Assembly (NCBI GenBank): GCA_945830395.1
Contig: CALZYE010000001.1
Span: 1 to 64,000, forward strand
Direction of reading: 5' to 3'
Source of the DNA: an uncultured Clostridia bacterium
GTDB taxonomy: Bacteria > Bacillota > Clostridia > Peptostreptococcales > Anaerovoracaceae
Length of the DNA: 64,000 nucleotides
The notes beneath the pieces are model-generated. The model saw only the letters and a list, made by a program, of their open reading frames with translations. It was not told where the DNA came from and did not search any database. The position numbers and the translations under genes were made by a program. Positions 1-8,370 of this stretch are shown here, one piece after another. Numbering within the stretch: the stretch's first letter is position 1; the number at the start of each line of letters is the position of its first letter.

Positions 1-46
1 TACACACTGCATATCGTCGGCAGCGTCAGATGTGTATAAGAGACAG
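1..46 (+). other. Illumina Nextera adapter left on the contig end (artefact)
   Basis: Bases 1-5 match the end of the P5 oligo, 6-13 (ACTGCATA) match a Nextera i5 index, 14-27 match the i5-side sequencing-primer segment, and 28-46 are the 19-base Tn5 mosaic end. The order is exactly that of a Nextera library molecule. This is library-construction sequence, not genome, and true chromosomal DNA starts at 47. Confidence 0.97.
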
Positions 47-397
47 GGTTTGCATGACATAAAAAACACATAAGTAACAGTAATGTTATATTTTTTCAGA
101 TTAAGAATCGGTAAAGATATAGAAATTTTTTCTGATTGACTCAATCAGAATGAAAAAAAACAATCCGTCCAGAAATTTAGGATATTTGACAATTAATGTT
201 AAATATGGTAGCATTTTGGCGAAATTGTTATATACATTCAATCATATAGTTACTTTTCTTTAAACTCGATTCGTCCGTATCTATTTTATCTTTCATATCT
301 TTTAAAATCTTGGTTGGTTGTATATCCGTGTGTGTTACTTTAAGTCTGTATTCAATAATTGTTTGTTTTTTACTTTAACACGGAAAAGGAGATAATT
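47..397 (+). other. Gene-free stretch with promoter and long leader
   Basis: No gene is visible. The stretch holds a 9-bp inverted repeat (TTCTGATTG, 130-138, with CAATCAGAA, 142-150) flanked by T and A runs, a good promoter at 186-214, and a pyrimidine-rich leader of roughly 180 bases before the first gene. I could not match the leader to a known riboswitch. Confidence 0.6.
186..214 (+). promoter_or_regulatory. Sigma-A-type promoter for the secreted FMN-binding protein
   Basis: TTGACA (186-191), a 17-base spacer, then TAGCAT (209-214) preceded by TGG (an extended -10). The promoter at 8241 upstream of another secreted protein uses the same TTGACA-17-TAGCAT arrangement. Confidence 0.7.
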
Positions 398-1684
398 ATG
401 TCATTAGTTAAGCGATCTAAGAAAGTTATTGTTTTTCTCGTAAGTATTTCATTACTCGCATCTTTCGGAATGTTTAATAGCGAATGTTTTGCTGCTCGTA
501 AGGCACCTGACATTCCTAAGGTAAAACAATTATCAGCAAAGGCAGACAAAAAATGTAATATAACACTGAAGTGGAAAAAGGTTAAAAGCATTAAAAAGTT
601 TGATATTGTCTATAAGTTCAACAATGGAAATTTTAAGAAATTAAAGTCCGTCAAAGGCAATAAATTCACTTTTAAAGGAAAGTTCAATACAAAATATACC
701 TTTAAAGTAAGGTCTGTTAAGGGAAGGAAGAAAGGTAAGTTTTCTGCGGTTTCTCTGAAAACTCCCGTGAAAAATGCTGAATCGGGAAAAAAGCTGAAAG
801 AGAAAATGAATGAGCTTAAGCGTTTGACAGCTGAATTGAAAAGAAAAATTACGGATACAAAAAAAGACTATTACACAAATGCATCGAAAGAAAAAGTTTT
901 GTCAACGATAAAAGAAGTTGAAGGGAAAATTGATAAAGGAATATTGAAAAGTGCAGTCGATATAAATAATGCTATCAGAGAAATAAAAGAAGCCGAGAGC
1001 AAATTGGTAAGCGCTGTTACCGTTAAATATGGTACAAAATATTCCTCACCGTATGATTTTCATGTAAAGGTAACTGTAAATAACGAACTTAATACGATTG
1101 TTGCGGTTGAAGACTTTTACACAAATCCTTTTGCAAGGGAAAACGATACGGCAGAAGAAGATTCAGAGTATTTATTGAAGTTTTTTTCCTGCAACGGTTT
1201 CGATGTATACAAAGGTAAAGACTGTGCTGCAGTCGATAAAACCGTAGATGTGGGAACATATGTCAATCATGAGTATAATCCCGGTCCCGATGCGGTTTCC
1301 GGTGCAACCTTTTCATCAATCAGATATAAAGAAGCGGTTTTGGCTGCCTTAAAAAATACAGGCGCAGGCGAGAATCTGATAGGAAGAAAGAATGCTTTGG
1401 TGTATAAAGGTCATAAGGTAAAAGGTAACAATGTGGAAATTGAACTAAAGAGCAACTTCAATCCTAAGTATAAAATAGAACTGAAAAGCTTGAACTACGG
1501 AGAAGATAATAAAGAAGAGGGGAAAATTGAAAAGGCTGCGCTTGAGGAAACGGGTACTAAGTTAACGATTCCGAAAGAAAGCTTTAAAAAAGGATGGTAC
1601 TGTATCAATCTTGAATTGTCAGGCGGAAAGTACAGATTGCCGTCATTTACGGGAAATACTGCCGTTAAGATATTAGTGGAGTAA
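398..1684 (+). CDS. Secreted FN3-like protein with FMN-binding (flavinylation) domain
   Basis: The protein has 428 residues. The start is the ATG at 398, seven bases after AAAAGGAG; an in-frame TTG at 359 has no ribosome site. Residues 1-32 form a signal peptide ending ECFA. Residues about 38-105 are a lysine-rich fibronectin-III-like domain. Residues about 125-200 are charged and helical. Residues about 205-320 resemble an FMN_bind domain, with DAVSGAT at 298-304 matching the Dxx(S/T)GAT signature, in which ApbE-type transferases attach FMN to the last threonine. A C-terminal region of about 100 residues looks beta-rich. Inference: an extracytoplasmic flavoprotein on the cell surface. No electron-transfer partner or apbE is visible nearby, so the substrate is unknown. 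Confidence 0.75.
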   Translation: MSLVKRSKKVIVFLVSISLLASFGMFNSECFAARKAPDIPKVKQLSAKADKKCNITLKWKKVKSIKKFDIVYKFNNGNFKKLKSVKGNKFTFKGKFNTKYTFKVRSVKGRKKGKFSAVSLKTPVKNAESGKKLKEKMNELKRLTAELKRKITDTKKDYYTNASKEKVLSTIKEVEGKIDKGILKSAVDINNAIREIKEAESKLVSAVTVKYGTKYSSPYDFHVKVTVNNELNTIVAVEDFYTNPFARENDTAEEDSEYLLKFFSCNGFDVYKGKDCAAVDKTVDVGTYVNHEYNPGPDAVSGATFSSIRYKEAVLAALKNTGAGENLIGRKNALVYKGHKVKGNNVEIELKSNFNPKYKIELKSLNYGEDNKEEGKIEKAALEETGTKLTIPKESFKKGWYCINLELSGGKYRLPSFTGNTAVKILVE

Positions 1685-1849
1685 CAGTAAACTCATCTTT
1701 TGCAGGTATTTCACCGCTAATTGGGTATTTTGCCGCTAATACGGCACTTAGGAGGAACGGAAAAGACAGATAAAAAAGGATATGAAAGAACAGATATGAG
1801 AGGGATAAAATATACCTGCAGGCTGATTCATCAGGTGTATTTACGAAAA

Positions 1850-1882
1850 AAAGACTCAAGGTGCATTGCCTTGAGTCTTTTT
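1850..1882 (-). terminator. Terminator after tRNA-Leu (bidirectional shape)
   Basis: A 12-bp stem AAAGACTCAAGG (1850-1861) pairs with 1869-1880 around a 7-base loop. A-rich sequence at 1845-1851 gives a T run on the minus strand. It lies directly after the minus-strand tRNA-Leu and can also end the plus-strand gene upstream. Confidence 0.85.
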
Positions 1883-1964
1883 GGTGCGCGATGAGGGACT
1901 TGAACCCCCACGGTCGCCCGCTAGAACCTAAATCTAGTGCGTCTGCCAATTCCGCCAATCGCGC
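1882..1964 (-). tRNA. tRNA-Leu (anticodon UAG)
   Basis: The acceptor GCGCGAT pairs with ATCGCGC, the anticodon loop is TTTAGGT, there is a long variable arm as in leucine tRNAs, and the CCA end is encoded. Confidence 0.95.
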
Positions 1965-2051
1965 TTATTTACTCACTTATTAACGAACTGACAAGTAACA
2001 ATATATCAAAGTTAGATAGCTTTGTCAACACATTTTTTTATGTATTTTCAT

Positions 2052-2094
2052 AAAAAAGGATACACCCGAATCATAGAATGAGATGAATGTATCC
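2052..2094 (-). terminator. Terminator for the minus-strand NlpC/P60 gene
   Basis: On the minus strand GGATACA (2094-2088) pairs with TGTATCC (2064-2058) and is followed by six T (2057-2052). It lies about 120 bases past the stop codon of the gene ending at 2212. Confidence 0.65.
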
Positions 2095-2142
2095 CTGTTT
2101 ATACGCATATACTTGTTCTATTATAAAATCATAAACCGTGTT

Positions 2143-2207
2143 ACATTTATGAGCGACCTGTGAAGGCCGAAATTCCGCTCTAACAGTGGTTGTAACGACC
2201 TAAATGT
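2143..2207 (-). other. Possible three-way-junction structure in the 3' UTR
   Basis: A 7-bp outer helix (2143-2149 with 2201-2207) encloses two smaller hairpins: GAGCG/CGCTC (2151-2155, 2176-2180) and GTTG/CGAC (2189-2192, 2196-2199). It lies between the stop of the secreted hydrolase and its terminator. I do not recognise a known RNA family, and helices this short can occur by chance. Confidence 0.3.
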
Positions 2208-2211
2208 GAAT

Positions 2212-4014
2212 TTAATAATGTCTTAAAACCGTCGTATAATGTCTTAAAAACCATGCATTTGACGATACGCTGATGTCTCTTCCGGTCGAGTCTCCCGATT
2301 TGCCGTCGTAGTCATCGTGAGCTGCAACATTTAGGTAAAAGCCGTTTTTCATCTCGCCGGTAAATATTTCCACATGCATATGGGGATTAATCATGATGTC
2401 TCCGCATTTCATTTGGCTTGGGGGGATTCGTCCTATATCTTTCCATCCGTAGCTTTTCAGAAGCCCGTAAAGACTGTTGCAGCCGCCGGTTTGGGAACAG
2501 ATATTTCCGTTAAGCTTATATCCGTGCGAAACGGCTGCGGCAACAAATGAAGCGCAGTCATAATCCTTAGAATTTGTGTTGTTGCATATATGGCAGTATC
2601 TGTTGTGATTTGACTTTGAGTAACGGCTGTATCTCTTTAATCCCATACTGTAACCGTATGTATCATCGGCGGCTATCGCTTTTGCCCACTTAACCATATT
2701 TTTAAGGGCTTTATCGTTGCTTGAGGATGAAGTAGGCGGTTTTGTAGGCTTTGGCGGTGCAGGAACACTTATATCCACATTGGCAGATGCCGCTTTTTTA
2801 TTTTTGTCGCTTTTTGCTGTTGCGGTTATTGTAGTGGTTCCCGGCTTAAGTGCTGTGATTTCACCAGTATTTTTATCAACCTTTGCAATGGAAGCATCCT
2901 TTGACTTCCACTTTAATGTCATGTACTTTGCTTCACTTACTTTAGGAGAAAGTGTTGTTTTTTTTCCCTTTTTAAGTGAAATCTTTTTAATACTGTTATT
3001 TTTTTTATCCAAGATTTTAACGGATGTAGGGTACTGCGGGTAAATATAAAGCTTTGCGGTGTCTGATGCCGGAGATTCTCTGTAAGGATATTTTCCTTTT
3101 GCAACAGCCTTAACAGTAATTTTACCGGTTTTTTTAATTTTCAGCTTACCGGAAGAACTTAAAGATGCAATCTTGGAAAATTCTTTTTTGTATTTGCTTG
3201 CATAGGAAAAAGTTATTCCACGGTTAGCAGCTTCGCTTACATTTACAGACAGCGTTTTAACATCCTTTTCATACATTTTTTCAGGCACGATTGAAATCTT
3301 TTCAGGATACAGAGGGATGATAGTAGCCTTAAAGTATTTTTTTATTCCGCTGGGTGCTCTGGCTATTATAGAAAATTTGGTCGGGTAGTAGGTGAATACT
3401 CTGATGGTATTGCTTTTGCGACCATCTATGACATTTGCAACATCATCGTTGGATGATGACCATTTTATGGATGTATCGCAGGCTTTGGTCTGCTCTCCGT
3501 TGTGGCTGAATGAGACCTCAGAAGGTCTTGTCATTATGAACCTATTACCGTTCAAGCTTATATCGGTTATGTTTTTTTCTTTAGGGCGTATTTGGATTGA
3601 CTGGCCACATTTTCCGGGCTGTTTTTTGTAGTACGGTTTTACCTTGATTCTGTAGTACTTTCCGGAAACAGTTAGAACAGCGCTTTGCTTTGTAACTTTT
3701 TTGCTGTTTTTTTCTGTATAGCTGTCTGCATCATTTTTCACATAGTAAACTATGTAGTGAGTAAGCTTATGCGAGCCGTCACGCTTCCAATAAAGTTTGA
3801 TATTTTTCTTTCCCTGTTTCTGTTCTTTTTTGCTTAATCCTTCGTTTGTAACATAGCCTTCCAAACCATAGGTGGATACATTTATGGGGGTTGTAATTTC
3901 CTTCTTTTTTTTCTTTGTAACGCCATGTGCCGCTGCAGGAAGAATAAAAGTAAATGTGACAAGGAGTATTAGGATGCAAATCGGTATTCTGTTGTTCTTG
4001 TGAGATAAATTCAT
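2212..4014 (-). CDS. Secreted Ig-like/NlpC-P60-type wall hydrolase
   Basis: The protein has 600 residues. GAGGTG precedes the ATG at 4014. Residues 1-30 are a signal peptide ending AAAHG. An FN3-like segment (about 45-145) is followed by several bacterial Ig-like (Big_2-type) segments to about residue 425, with the typical IAKVDKNTGEITALKPG pattern, then a proline/serine linker. The last 160 residues look like an NlpC/P60-fold cysteine peptidase, with the likely nucleophile in DYDCASF and a histidine in PHMHVEIF. Expected role: cleavage of peptidoglycan stem peptides outside the cell, with the Ig-like repeats as spacers. It follows a dehydrogenase gene on the same strand by 74 bases, but a shared function is not evident. 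The substrate bond is unknown. Confidence 0.75.
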   Translation of the reverse strand: MNLSHKNNRIPICILILLVTFTFILPAAAHGVTKKKKKEITTPINVSTYGLEGYVTNEGLSKKEQKQGKKNIKLYWKRDGSHKLTHYIVYYVKNDADSYTEKNSKKVTKQSAVLTVSGKYYRIKVKPYYKKQPGKCGQSIQIRPKEKNITDISLNGNRFIMTRPSEVSFSHNGEQTKACDTSIKWSSSNDDVANVIDGRKSNTIRVFTYYPTKFSIIARAPSGIKKYFKATIIPLYPEKISIVPEKMYEKDVKTLSVNVSEAANRGITFSYASKYKKEFSKIASLSSSGKLKIKKTGKITVKAVAKGKYPYRESPASDTAKLYIYPQYPTSVKILDKKNNSIKKISLKKGKKTTLSPKVSEAKYMTLKWKSKDASIAKVDKNTGEITALKPGTTTITATAKSDKNKKAASANVDISVPAPPKPTKPPTSSSSNDKALKNMVKWAKAIAADDTYGYSMGLKRYSRYSKSNHNRYCHICNNTNSKDYDCASFVAAAVSHGYKLNGNICSQTGGCNSLYGLLKSYGWKDIGRIPPSQMKCGDIMINPHMHVEIFTGEMKNGFYLNVAAHDDYDGKSGDSTGRDISVSSNAWFLRHYTTVLRHY

Positions 4015-4088
4015 TTTGTTAAATCACCTCTTTCTGTTTTTTTACTTACTCATAGGAATTTTTGTATATCTCAATAACGGATAATGTC

Positions 4089-5000
4089 TTAGACAATTCG
4101 ATTTTTTGTGTTACCGTTGATAAAACTTTCCAAATTATCTGTGCATATCTTTATGACCTTTGCTCTTGCCTCTATAGGCATCCACGAAATATGCGGCGTT
4201 ACAATGCAGTTTTTTATACCTATAAGAGGATTTGAGCCAACGGGAGGTTCTTCTTCCAGCACATCTATTCCCGCCCCGCCGAGCTTGCCCGACTTTATGG
4301 CATCTGCCAAGTCCTGGCTGTTAATAAGTCCTCCGCGAGCTGTGTTTATTATAATGGCGCCATCCTTCATCTTTGAGATGAAATCTTTGTTAATGAATCC
4401 GCAGTTGGCTTTTGTTAACGGGCAGTGGAGTGAAATAATATCGGATAAGACAGCAGCTTCTTCGTCTCTGCTGTAAATATTTATTTTCATTCCGAAGGCT
4501 TTTCCTATTTCCGCTACCTTTTTTCCTATATTGCCGTATCCCACTATCCCTAAAGATTTTCCTTCAAGGAGGGAAAGGGGACTTAGGGTATAACAAAAAT
4601 CGGAACTTCTTTGCCAGTCGCCAAAGTTTACAGATGAACTGTATTCTCCAACATGATTAAATAATTCCAAAATCAATGCAAATGTATGTTGAGCCACAGC
4701 CTCTGTGGAATATGAAGGCGTATTGAAGACTGCAATATTATTTCTCTCTGCGGCAGCAAGATCTACATTGTCATATCCTGTTGCAGTTACACCGATAAAC
4801 TTAAGCTGAGGGCATGAAGTTATAATTTCTTTTGTTATTTTGCACTTGCTTACAAAGATGCCGTCCACTCCGGTCATTCTGTTGAGCAGCTCATCATCGG
4901 ATGTCCTATCGTAACATATTATTTCAGCAAATCTTTCCAGCGGACTCCACGACAAATCGCCGGGATTAATAGAATATCCGTCTAATATGGCTATCCTCAT
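4089..5000 (-). CDS. hprA: D-2-hydroxyacid dehydrogenase, glycerate dehydrogenase type
   Basis: The protein has 303 residues, with GAAAGGATG before the ATG at 5000. The N-terminus (ILDGYSINPGDLSW) is typical of the hydroxypyruvate reductase/glycerate dehydrogenase subgroup. The NAD-binding fold has GYGNIG (about residues 154-159). The catalytic triad is visible as Arg in NTARGG, Glu in LEEEPP and His in TPHISW. Expected reaction: NAD(P)H-dependent interconversion of hydroxypyruvate and D-glycerate in the cytosol. Substrate assignment within this family from sequence alone is uncertain. A -10 element at 5053-5048 probably drives it. Confidence 0.75.
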   Translation of the reverse strand: MRIAILDGYSINPGDLSWSPLERFAEIICYDRTSDDELLNRMTGVDGIFVSKCKITKEIITSCPQLKFIGVTATGYDNVDLAAAERNNIAVFNTPSYSTEAVAQHTFALILELFNHVGEYSSSVNFGDWQRSSDFCYTLSPLSLLEGKSLGIVGYGNIGKKVAEIGKAFGMKINIYSRDEEAAVLSDIISLHCPLTKANCGFINKDFISKMKDGAIIINTARGGLINSQDLADAIKSGKLGGAGIDVLEEEPPVGSNPLIGIKNCIVTPHISWMPIEARAKVIKICTDNLESFINGNTKNRIV

Positions 5001-5047
5001 AGCGTCATCCTTTCTCCAAATTGGTTTACATAAAATATGTAAATATT

Positions 5048-5080
5048 ATTATACCATAGCCCTTTAAAATATGGTATAAT
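5048..5080. promoter_or_regulatory. Divergent -10 elements forming an inverted repeat
   Basis: ATTATACCAT (5048-5057) and ATGGTATAAT (5071-5080) are perfect 10-base inverted copies. Each contains a TGG-TATAAT extended -10, one facing hprA (minus) and one facing mntP (plus). Clear -35 boxes are not seen. Confidence 0.55.
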
Positions 5081-5129
5081 AATTTCTAATCTGCAGGATT
5101 GATGAAAATGGAGTGAATTTTAGACAAAC

Positions 5130-5687
5130 ATGAGTTCGATTGATATATTATTGCTTGGAATAGCTTTATCCATGGACGCGATGGCTGTAACACTTGCAAA
5201 TGGCATGGTTTACCATAACTCCAAAAAGATATATTATTTTGCAATGCCTTTACTGTTCGGAGGCTTTCAAATGTTGATGCCTTACATAGGCTTTAAAACA
5301 GGAAGTATATTTTATTCGGTTATTTCAAAATACAGTGGTGTTGTAATCTTTATTATCCTAAGTGTTGTGGGTGGGAAGATGATTTTTGAGTCTTTCGGCA
5401 AAAAAGAAGAAAAAAATATTGAAAAAGCAAAAAATATATCGATATTTTTGATTTTTGTTCAAGCTATCGCAACAAGCATAGATGCTTTTGCCGTAGGTGT
5501 AGGCTTTGTTGTGGCAAACATAAATATATTTAAGGCAGTCTGTCTTATAGGTATAACAACTTCCGTTATAACGACGGTATCCATATTTATAGGCAGAAAG
5601 TTCGGGGATATATTCGGCAACAAGTCGGAAATTGTCGGTGGACTGATCTTGATCATTATAGGTGTTAAAGCTCTGCTGAGATTGTGA
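5130..5687 (+). CDS. mntP: Manganese efflux pump MntP
   Basis: The protein has 185 residues. It is hydrophobic, with about six membrane helices arranged as two related halves, each with an aspartate in a conserved helix (ALSMDAMAV near residue 15, TSIDAFAVG near residue 115). This is the MntP (former DUF204/YebN) pattern. Role: export of Mn2+ across the cytoplasmic membrane. GGAG lies rather far upstream of the ATG. In other bacteria the gene is often controlled by a Mn-sensing riboswitch; the short leader here shows no evident yybP-ykoY fold. Confidence 0.85.
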   Translation: MSSIDILLLGIALSMDAMAVTLANGMVYHNSKKIYYFAMPLLFGGFQMLMPYIGFKTGSIFYSVISKYSGVVIFIILSVVGGKMIFESFGKKEEKNIEKAKNISIFLIFVQAIATSIDAFAVGVGFVVANINIFKAVCLIGITTSVITTVSIFIGRKFGDIFGNKSEIVGGLILIIIGVKALLRL

Positions 5688-5731
5688 TGTGGATTTGATT
5701 TGAATTTAGAAATATGCGGGAGGAATTTTTA

Positions 5732-6322
5732 ATGAGCACTATAATTGCAGCCTCAAGAAATGAACATAAAATAAGAGAAATAGGTGAGATTACTTCTAAA
5801 TTCGGATTGAAGATTATTTCTCGTGACGATGCAGGAGTTCCCGAGACAGAGATAGAGGAAGATGGAACAACATTTGAAGAAAACTCCTTTAAAAAAGCAA
5901 ATGAAATAATGAAAATGACCGGTGAAATTTCCATTGCAGACGACTCGGGTCTTGAAGTTGAATATCTACACGGTGCCCCGGGAGTTTATTCTGCACGGTT
6001 TGCAGGCGATGATGCAAACGACCGAAAAAATAACGAAAAATTACTTTCTTTATTGGAAGATATTCCGTACAAAGAACGGAAAGCGAAATTTGTTTCTGTA
6101 ATTACCATGGTCTACCCAGATGGGAAAAAACTTGTGGCAAGGGGTGAGTGTCATGGACACATACTGACTGAGCCTATTGGAGATAACGGATTTGGATACG
6201 ATCCTCTTTTTGTTCCCGACGGATACCAAAGAACCTTTGCGCAGCTCAGTGCAGAAGAAAAGAATAAAATAAGCCACAGGTCTAAGGCCTTAGAAAAATT
6301 AGCAGAGATGTTAGAAGGTTAA
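5732..6322 (+). CDS. rdgB: XTP/dITP diphosphatase (RdgB/HAM1)
   Basis: The protein has 196 residues. The start is the ATG at 5732 after GGGAGGAATTTTTA; an upstream in-frame ATG at 5714 lies before this site and is unlikely. Family motifs are present: SRNEHK near the N-terminus, ADDSGLEV, GAPGVYSARFAG, GFGYDPLF and SHRSKAL. The enzyme hydrolyses non-canonical purine nucleoside triphosphates (dITP, XTP) to monophosphates and cleans the nucleotide pool. The next gene starts three bases after its stop, so the two are likely cotranscribed. Confidence 0.93.
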   Translation: MSTIIAASRNEHKIREIGEITSKFGLKIISRDDAGVPETEIEEDGTTFEENSFKKANEIMKMTGEISIADDSGLEVEYLHGAPGVYSARFAGDDANDRKNNEKLLSLLEDIPYKERKAKFVSVITMVYPDGKKLVARGECHGHILTEPIGDNGFGYDPLFVPDGYQRTFAQLSAEEKNKISHRSKALEKLAEMLEG

Positions 6323-6325
6323 GAT

Positions 6326-7153
6326 ATGTATTTAGAACCTAAAAAAGCCAGATTCAGAAAGATGGTGCTCTTGGGGATAAAACAGTTTGGAGACCCGTAT
6401 TATCAGGGATTTGCAGCCCAGATCGCCTTTTACATAATGCTGTCTGTCGTGCCGACAATCGTTGTTATGACCCAGCTTTTGGGCGTGCTGAATATAAGTA
6501 CCATGGAGTTTATCAGCTCATGGATTGATAGTTATATAACTCCGGAGATGGGGCGCATAATAAAGGGTCTGCTTAGAAACAGCTCTTCTGTGAGCAACAA
6601 TATTATACTTATATTGCTGGCTATATGGTCGGCATCAAGGGCACAGTTTTCTTTGATGAGAATTGCAAACTATACATATTCAGGCAGCAGATTTACCGGA
6701 AATTTCTGGACAGAGAGGATAAGAAGCCTGAGAACCATGGCTATGACAATCATTACGATTTCTTTTGTGCTGGTGGTTCTCATTTATGGAAAAACATTGT
6801 TGTACACGGTGGTAGGAGGGCTTGTGGAAAGCTATACCGTTACCTTGGTGTGGACATATGCAAGATGGCCGGTTGCGGCACTTTTGTACTTTTTACTTGT
6901 GCTTTATAACTATTTTGTTATGCCGGTGGAGAAAATCAAGGTTAAAGATTTGCTCCCCGGAACTTTATTTGGAGCGTTAGGACTTGTGATCGTAACATTT
7001 TTTTATTCTGCATATACAGAGCACATCGTAAATTACAACATTATATACGGTTCATTATCGTCCATTGTGGCTCTTTTGTTTTGGTTTTATTTTTTATCAT
7101 GGGTTTTGGTGCTTGGGATAATAATTAATAAAGTATACAGAGATACTAAATGA
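6326..7153 (+). CDS. YihY/BrkB family membrane protein
   Basis: The protein has 275 residues. A short cytoplasmic N-terminus is followed by a conserved FAAQIAFYIMLSVVP segment and about six membrane helices, matching the YihY/BrkB family once misnamed ribonuclease BN. The molecular function is not established. It follows rdgB by three bases and precedes a lipid kinase by fifteen, which suggests a small membrane/nucleotide operon but says little about its job. Confidence 0.82.
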   Translation: MYLEPKKARFRKMVLLGIKQFGDPYYQGFAAQIAFYIMLSVVPTIVVMTQLLGVLNISTMEFISSWIDSYITPEMGRIIKGLLRNSSSVSNNIILILLAIWSASRAQFSLMRIANYTYSGSRFTGNFWTERIRSLRTMAMTIITISFVLVVLIYGKTLLYTVVGGLVESYTVTLVWTYARWPVAALLYFLLVLYNYFVMPVEKIKVKDLLPGTLFGALGLVIVTFFYSAYTEHIVNYNIIYGSLSSIVALLFWFYFLSWVLVLGIIINKVYRDTK

Positions 7154-7168
7154 CCGGAGGGGGTAGCG

Positions 7169-8086
7169 ATGAAAAGAGTTTTGATTATTTTAAATCCTCG
7201 TGCAGGTACCAGGCAGGCAAATCGAAAATTTGCCGAAATAGTTGACATTTTTTGCAGAGAGGGATATAAGGTGTCTGTTGCCACCACAGGTAAGAGTGGA
7301 GACGGAAGAGTCTTTGCAAAAGACAGGGCAAAGGATCATGATTTAATCGTGTGTATAGGTGGAGACGGAACTTTCAACGAAGTTGCCTCCGGACTTCTCG
7401 AATCAGGATGTGATATTCCTATAGGATATATTCCTGCCGGAAGCACCAATGATTTTGCATCCAGTTTGGGACTGTCTAAAGGTATAATTCACGGTGCAAA
7501 GGACATTGCAACGGGCATACCGATAACGCTGGATATGGGAAGCTTCAATGACAGATTCTTTTCCTATGTTGCATCTTTTGGGGCTTTTACTCAGACTTCG
7601 TACAGTGTGCCGCAGGATATGAAAAATCTTCTTGGTCATACGGCATATATATTGGAAGGGATTAAAGATATACCGTCAATAAAGCCGCTGAAGCTTAGAA
7701 TCACTAACGAACAGGGAGTTTACGGCGGAGAGTATATATTTGGCGCCATCTGTAATTCCACATCTATGGGCGGGATTATAACCTTAGATAAAAACCATGT
7801 GGATATGAACGACGGATTATTTGAAGTGATTTTGATAAAATCTCCGAAGAACATAATTGAACTGACTCAAATTACATGGGCTCTAACTAAAAACACATAT
7901 AGAGAGTGCCCTTACATTACATTCTTCAGTTCTTCTAATTTGGAGATTGAGGCGGATGAGAATATGCCATGGACATTGGACGGAGAGTATCAAAAAGGAT
8001 TTAACAATATAACTGTTAAAAATTTAAAAAGTGCCATCAGAATCGTAGTGTCAAAATATCATGTCGCATTGGATGAGTATAAATAG
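7169..8086 (+). CDS. Diacylglycerol kinase family lipid kinase
   Basis: The protein has 305 residues. GGAGGGGG sits six bases before the ATG. The catalytic-domain signatures GGDGTFNEV (about residues 61-69) and PAGSTNDFA (about 91-99) are those of the DAGK_cat family (YegS, DgkB, BmrU). It probably phosphorylates diacylglycerol or a related lipid at the inner membrane face. DgkB versus another lipid substrate cannot be settled from sequence alone. It is the last gene of the rdgB-yihY run. Confidence 0.85.
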   Translation: MKRVLIILNPRAGTRQANRKFAEIVDIFCREGYKVSVATTGKSGDGRVFAKDRAKDHDLIVCIGGDGTFNEVASGLLESGCDIPIGYIPAGSTNDFASSLGLSKGIIHGAKDIATGIPITLDMGSFNDRFFSYVASFGAFTQTSYSVPQDMKNLLGHTAYILEGIKDIPSIKPLKLRITNEQGVYGGEYIFGAICNSTSMGGIITLDKNHVDMNDGLFEVILIKSPKNIIELTQITWALTKNTYRECPYITFFSSSNLEIEADENMPWTLDGEYQKGFNNITVKNLKSAIRIVVSKYHVALDEYK

Positions 8087-8136
8087 AATGCGCATTTTAT
8101 GCATGATATAGAATTAATATAAAAGTGGTTTACCAT

Positions 8137-8160
8137 ATTTCTTAATTTTTCTTAAGAAAT
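8137..8160. other. 9-bp inverted repeat, possible weak terminator or operator
   Basis: ATTTCTTAA (8137-8145) and TTAAGAAAT (8152-8160) pair around TTTTTC. The stem is entirely AT-rich and is followed by no clear T run. It lies after the lipid kinase gene and before the next promoter. Confidence 0.4.
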
Positions 8161-8240
8161 ATAAATGAGAAAAAATGTTGGAATTACAATATTTATTATA
8201 ATAATTAGTGTGAAAGGTGTGTGAAAAATTCCTTGAAGCA

Positions 8241-8269
8241 TTGACATCATAATGTATATAAAGTAGCAT
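8241..8269 (+). promoter_or_regulatory. Promoter of the tandem G5-NlpC/P60 genes
   Basis: TTGACA (8241-8246), a 17-base spacer and TAGCAT (8264-8269), about 100 bases before the start at 8371. Confidence 0.7.
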
Positions 8270-8370
8270 AAGTCTGTCGAATTAAGTGAAATGTGAGATA
8301 GTTTTGTATGAATTTTGATTCATGTAGAATTATCGTTTCATTTGCTGTGAAGAGATAGAAAGGATAAATA

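Noticed and set aside
28..46. Tn5 transposon end suggesting a mobile element
   Set aside because: It is joined to a Nextera index and primer in library order, so it is an adapter and not a genomic transposon.
5081..5129. yybP-ykoY manganese riboswitch before mntP
   Set aside because: The leader after the likely promoter is about 40 bases, too short for the aptamer.
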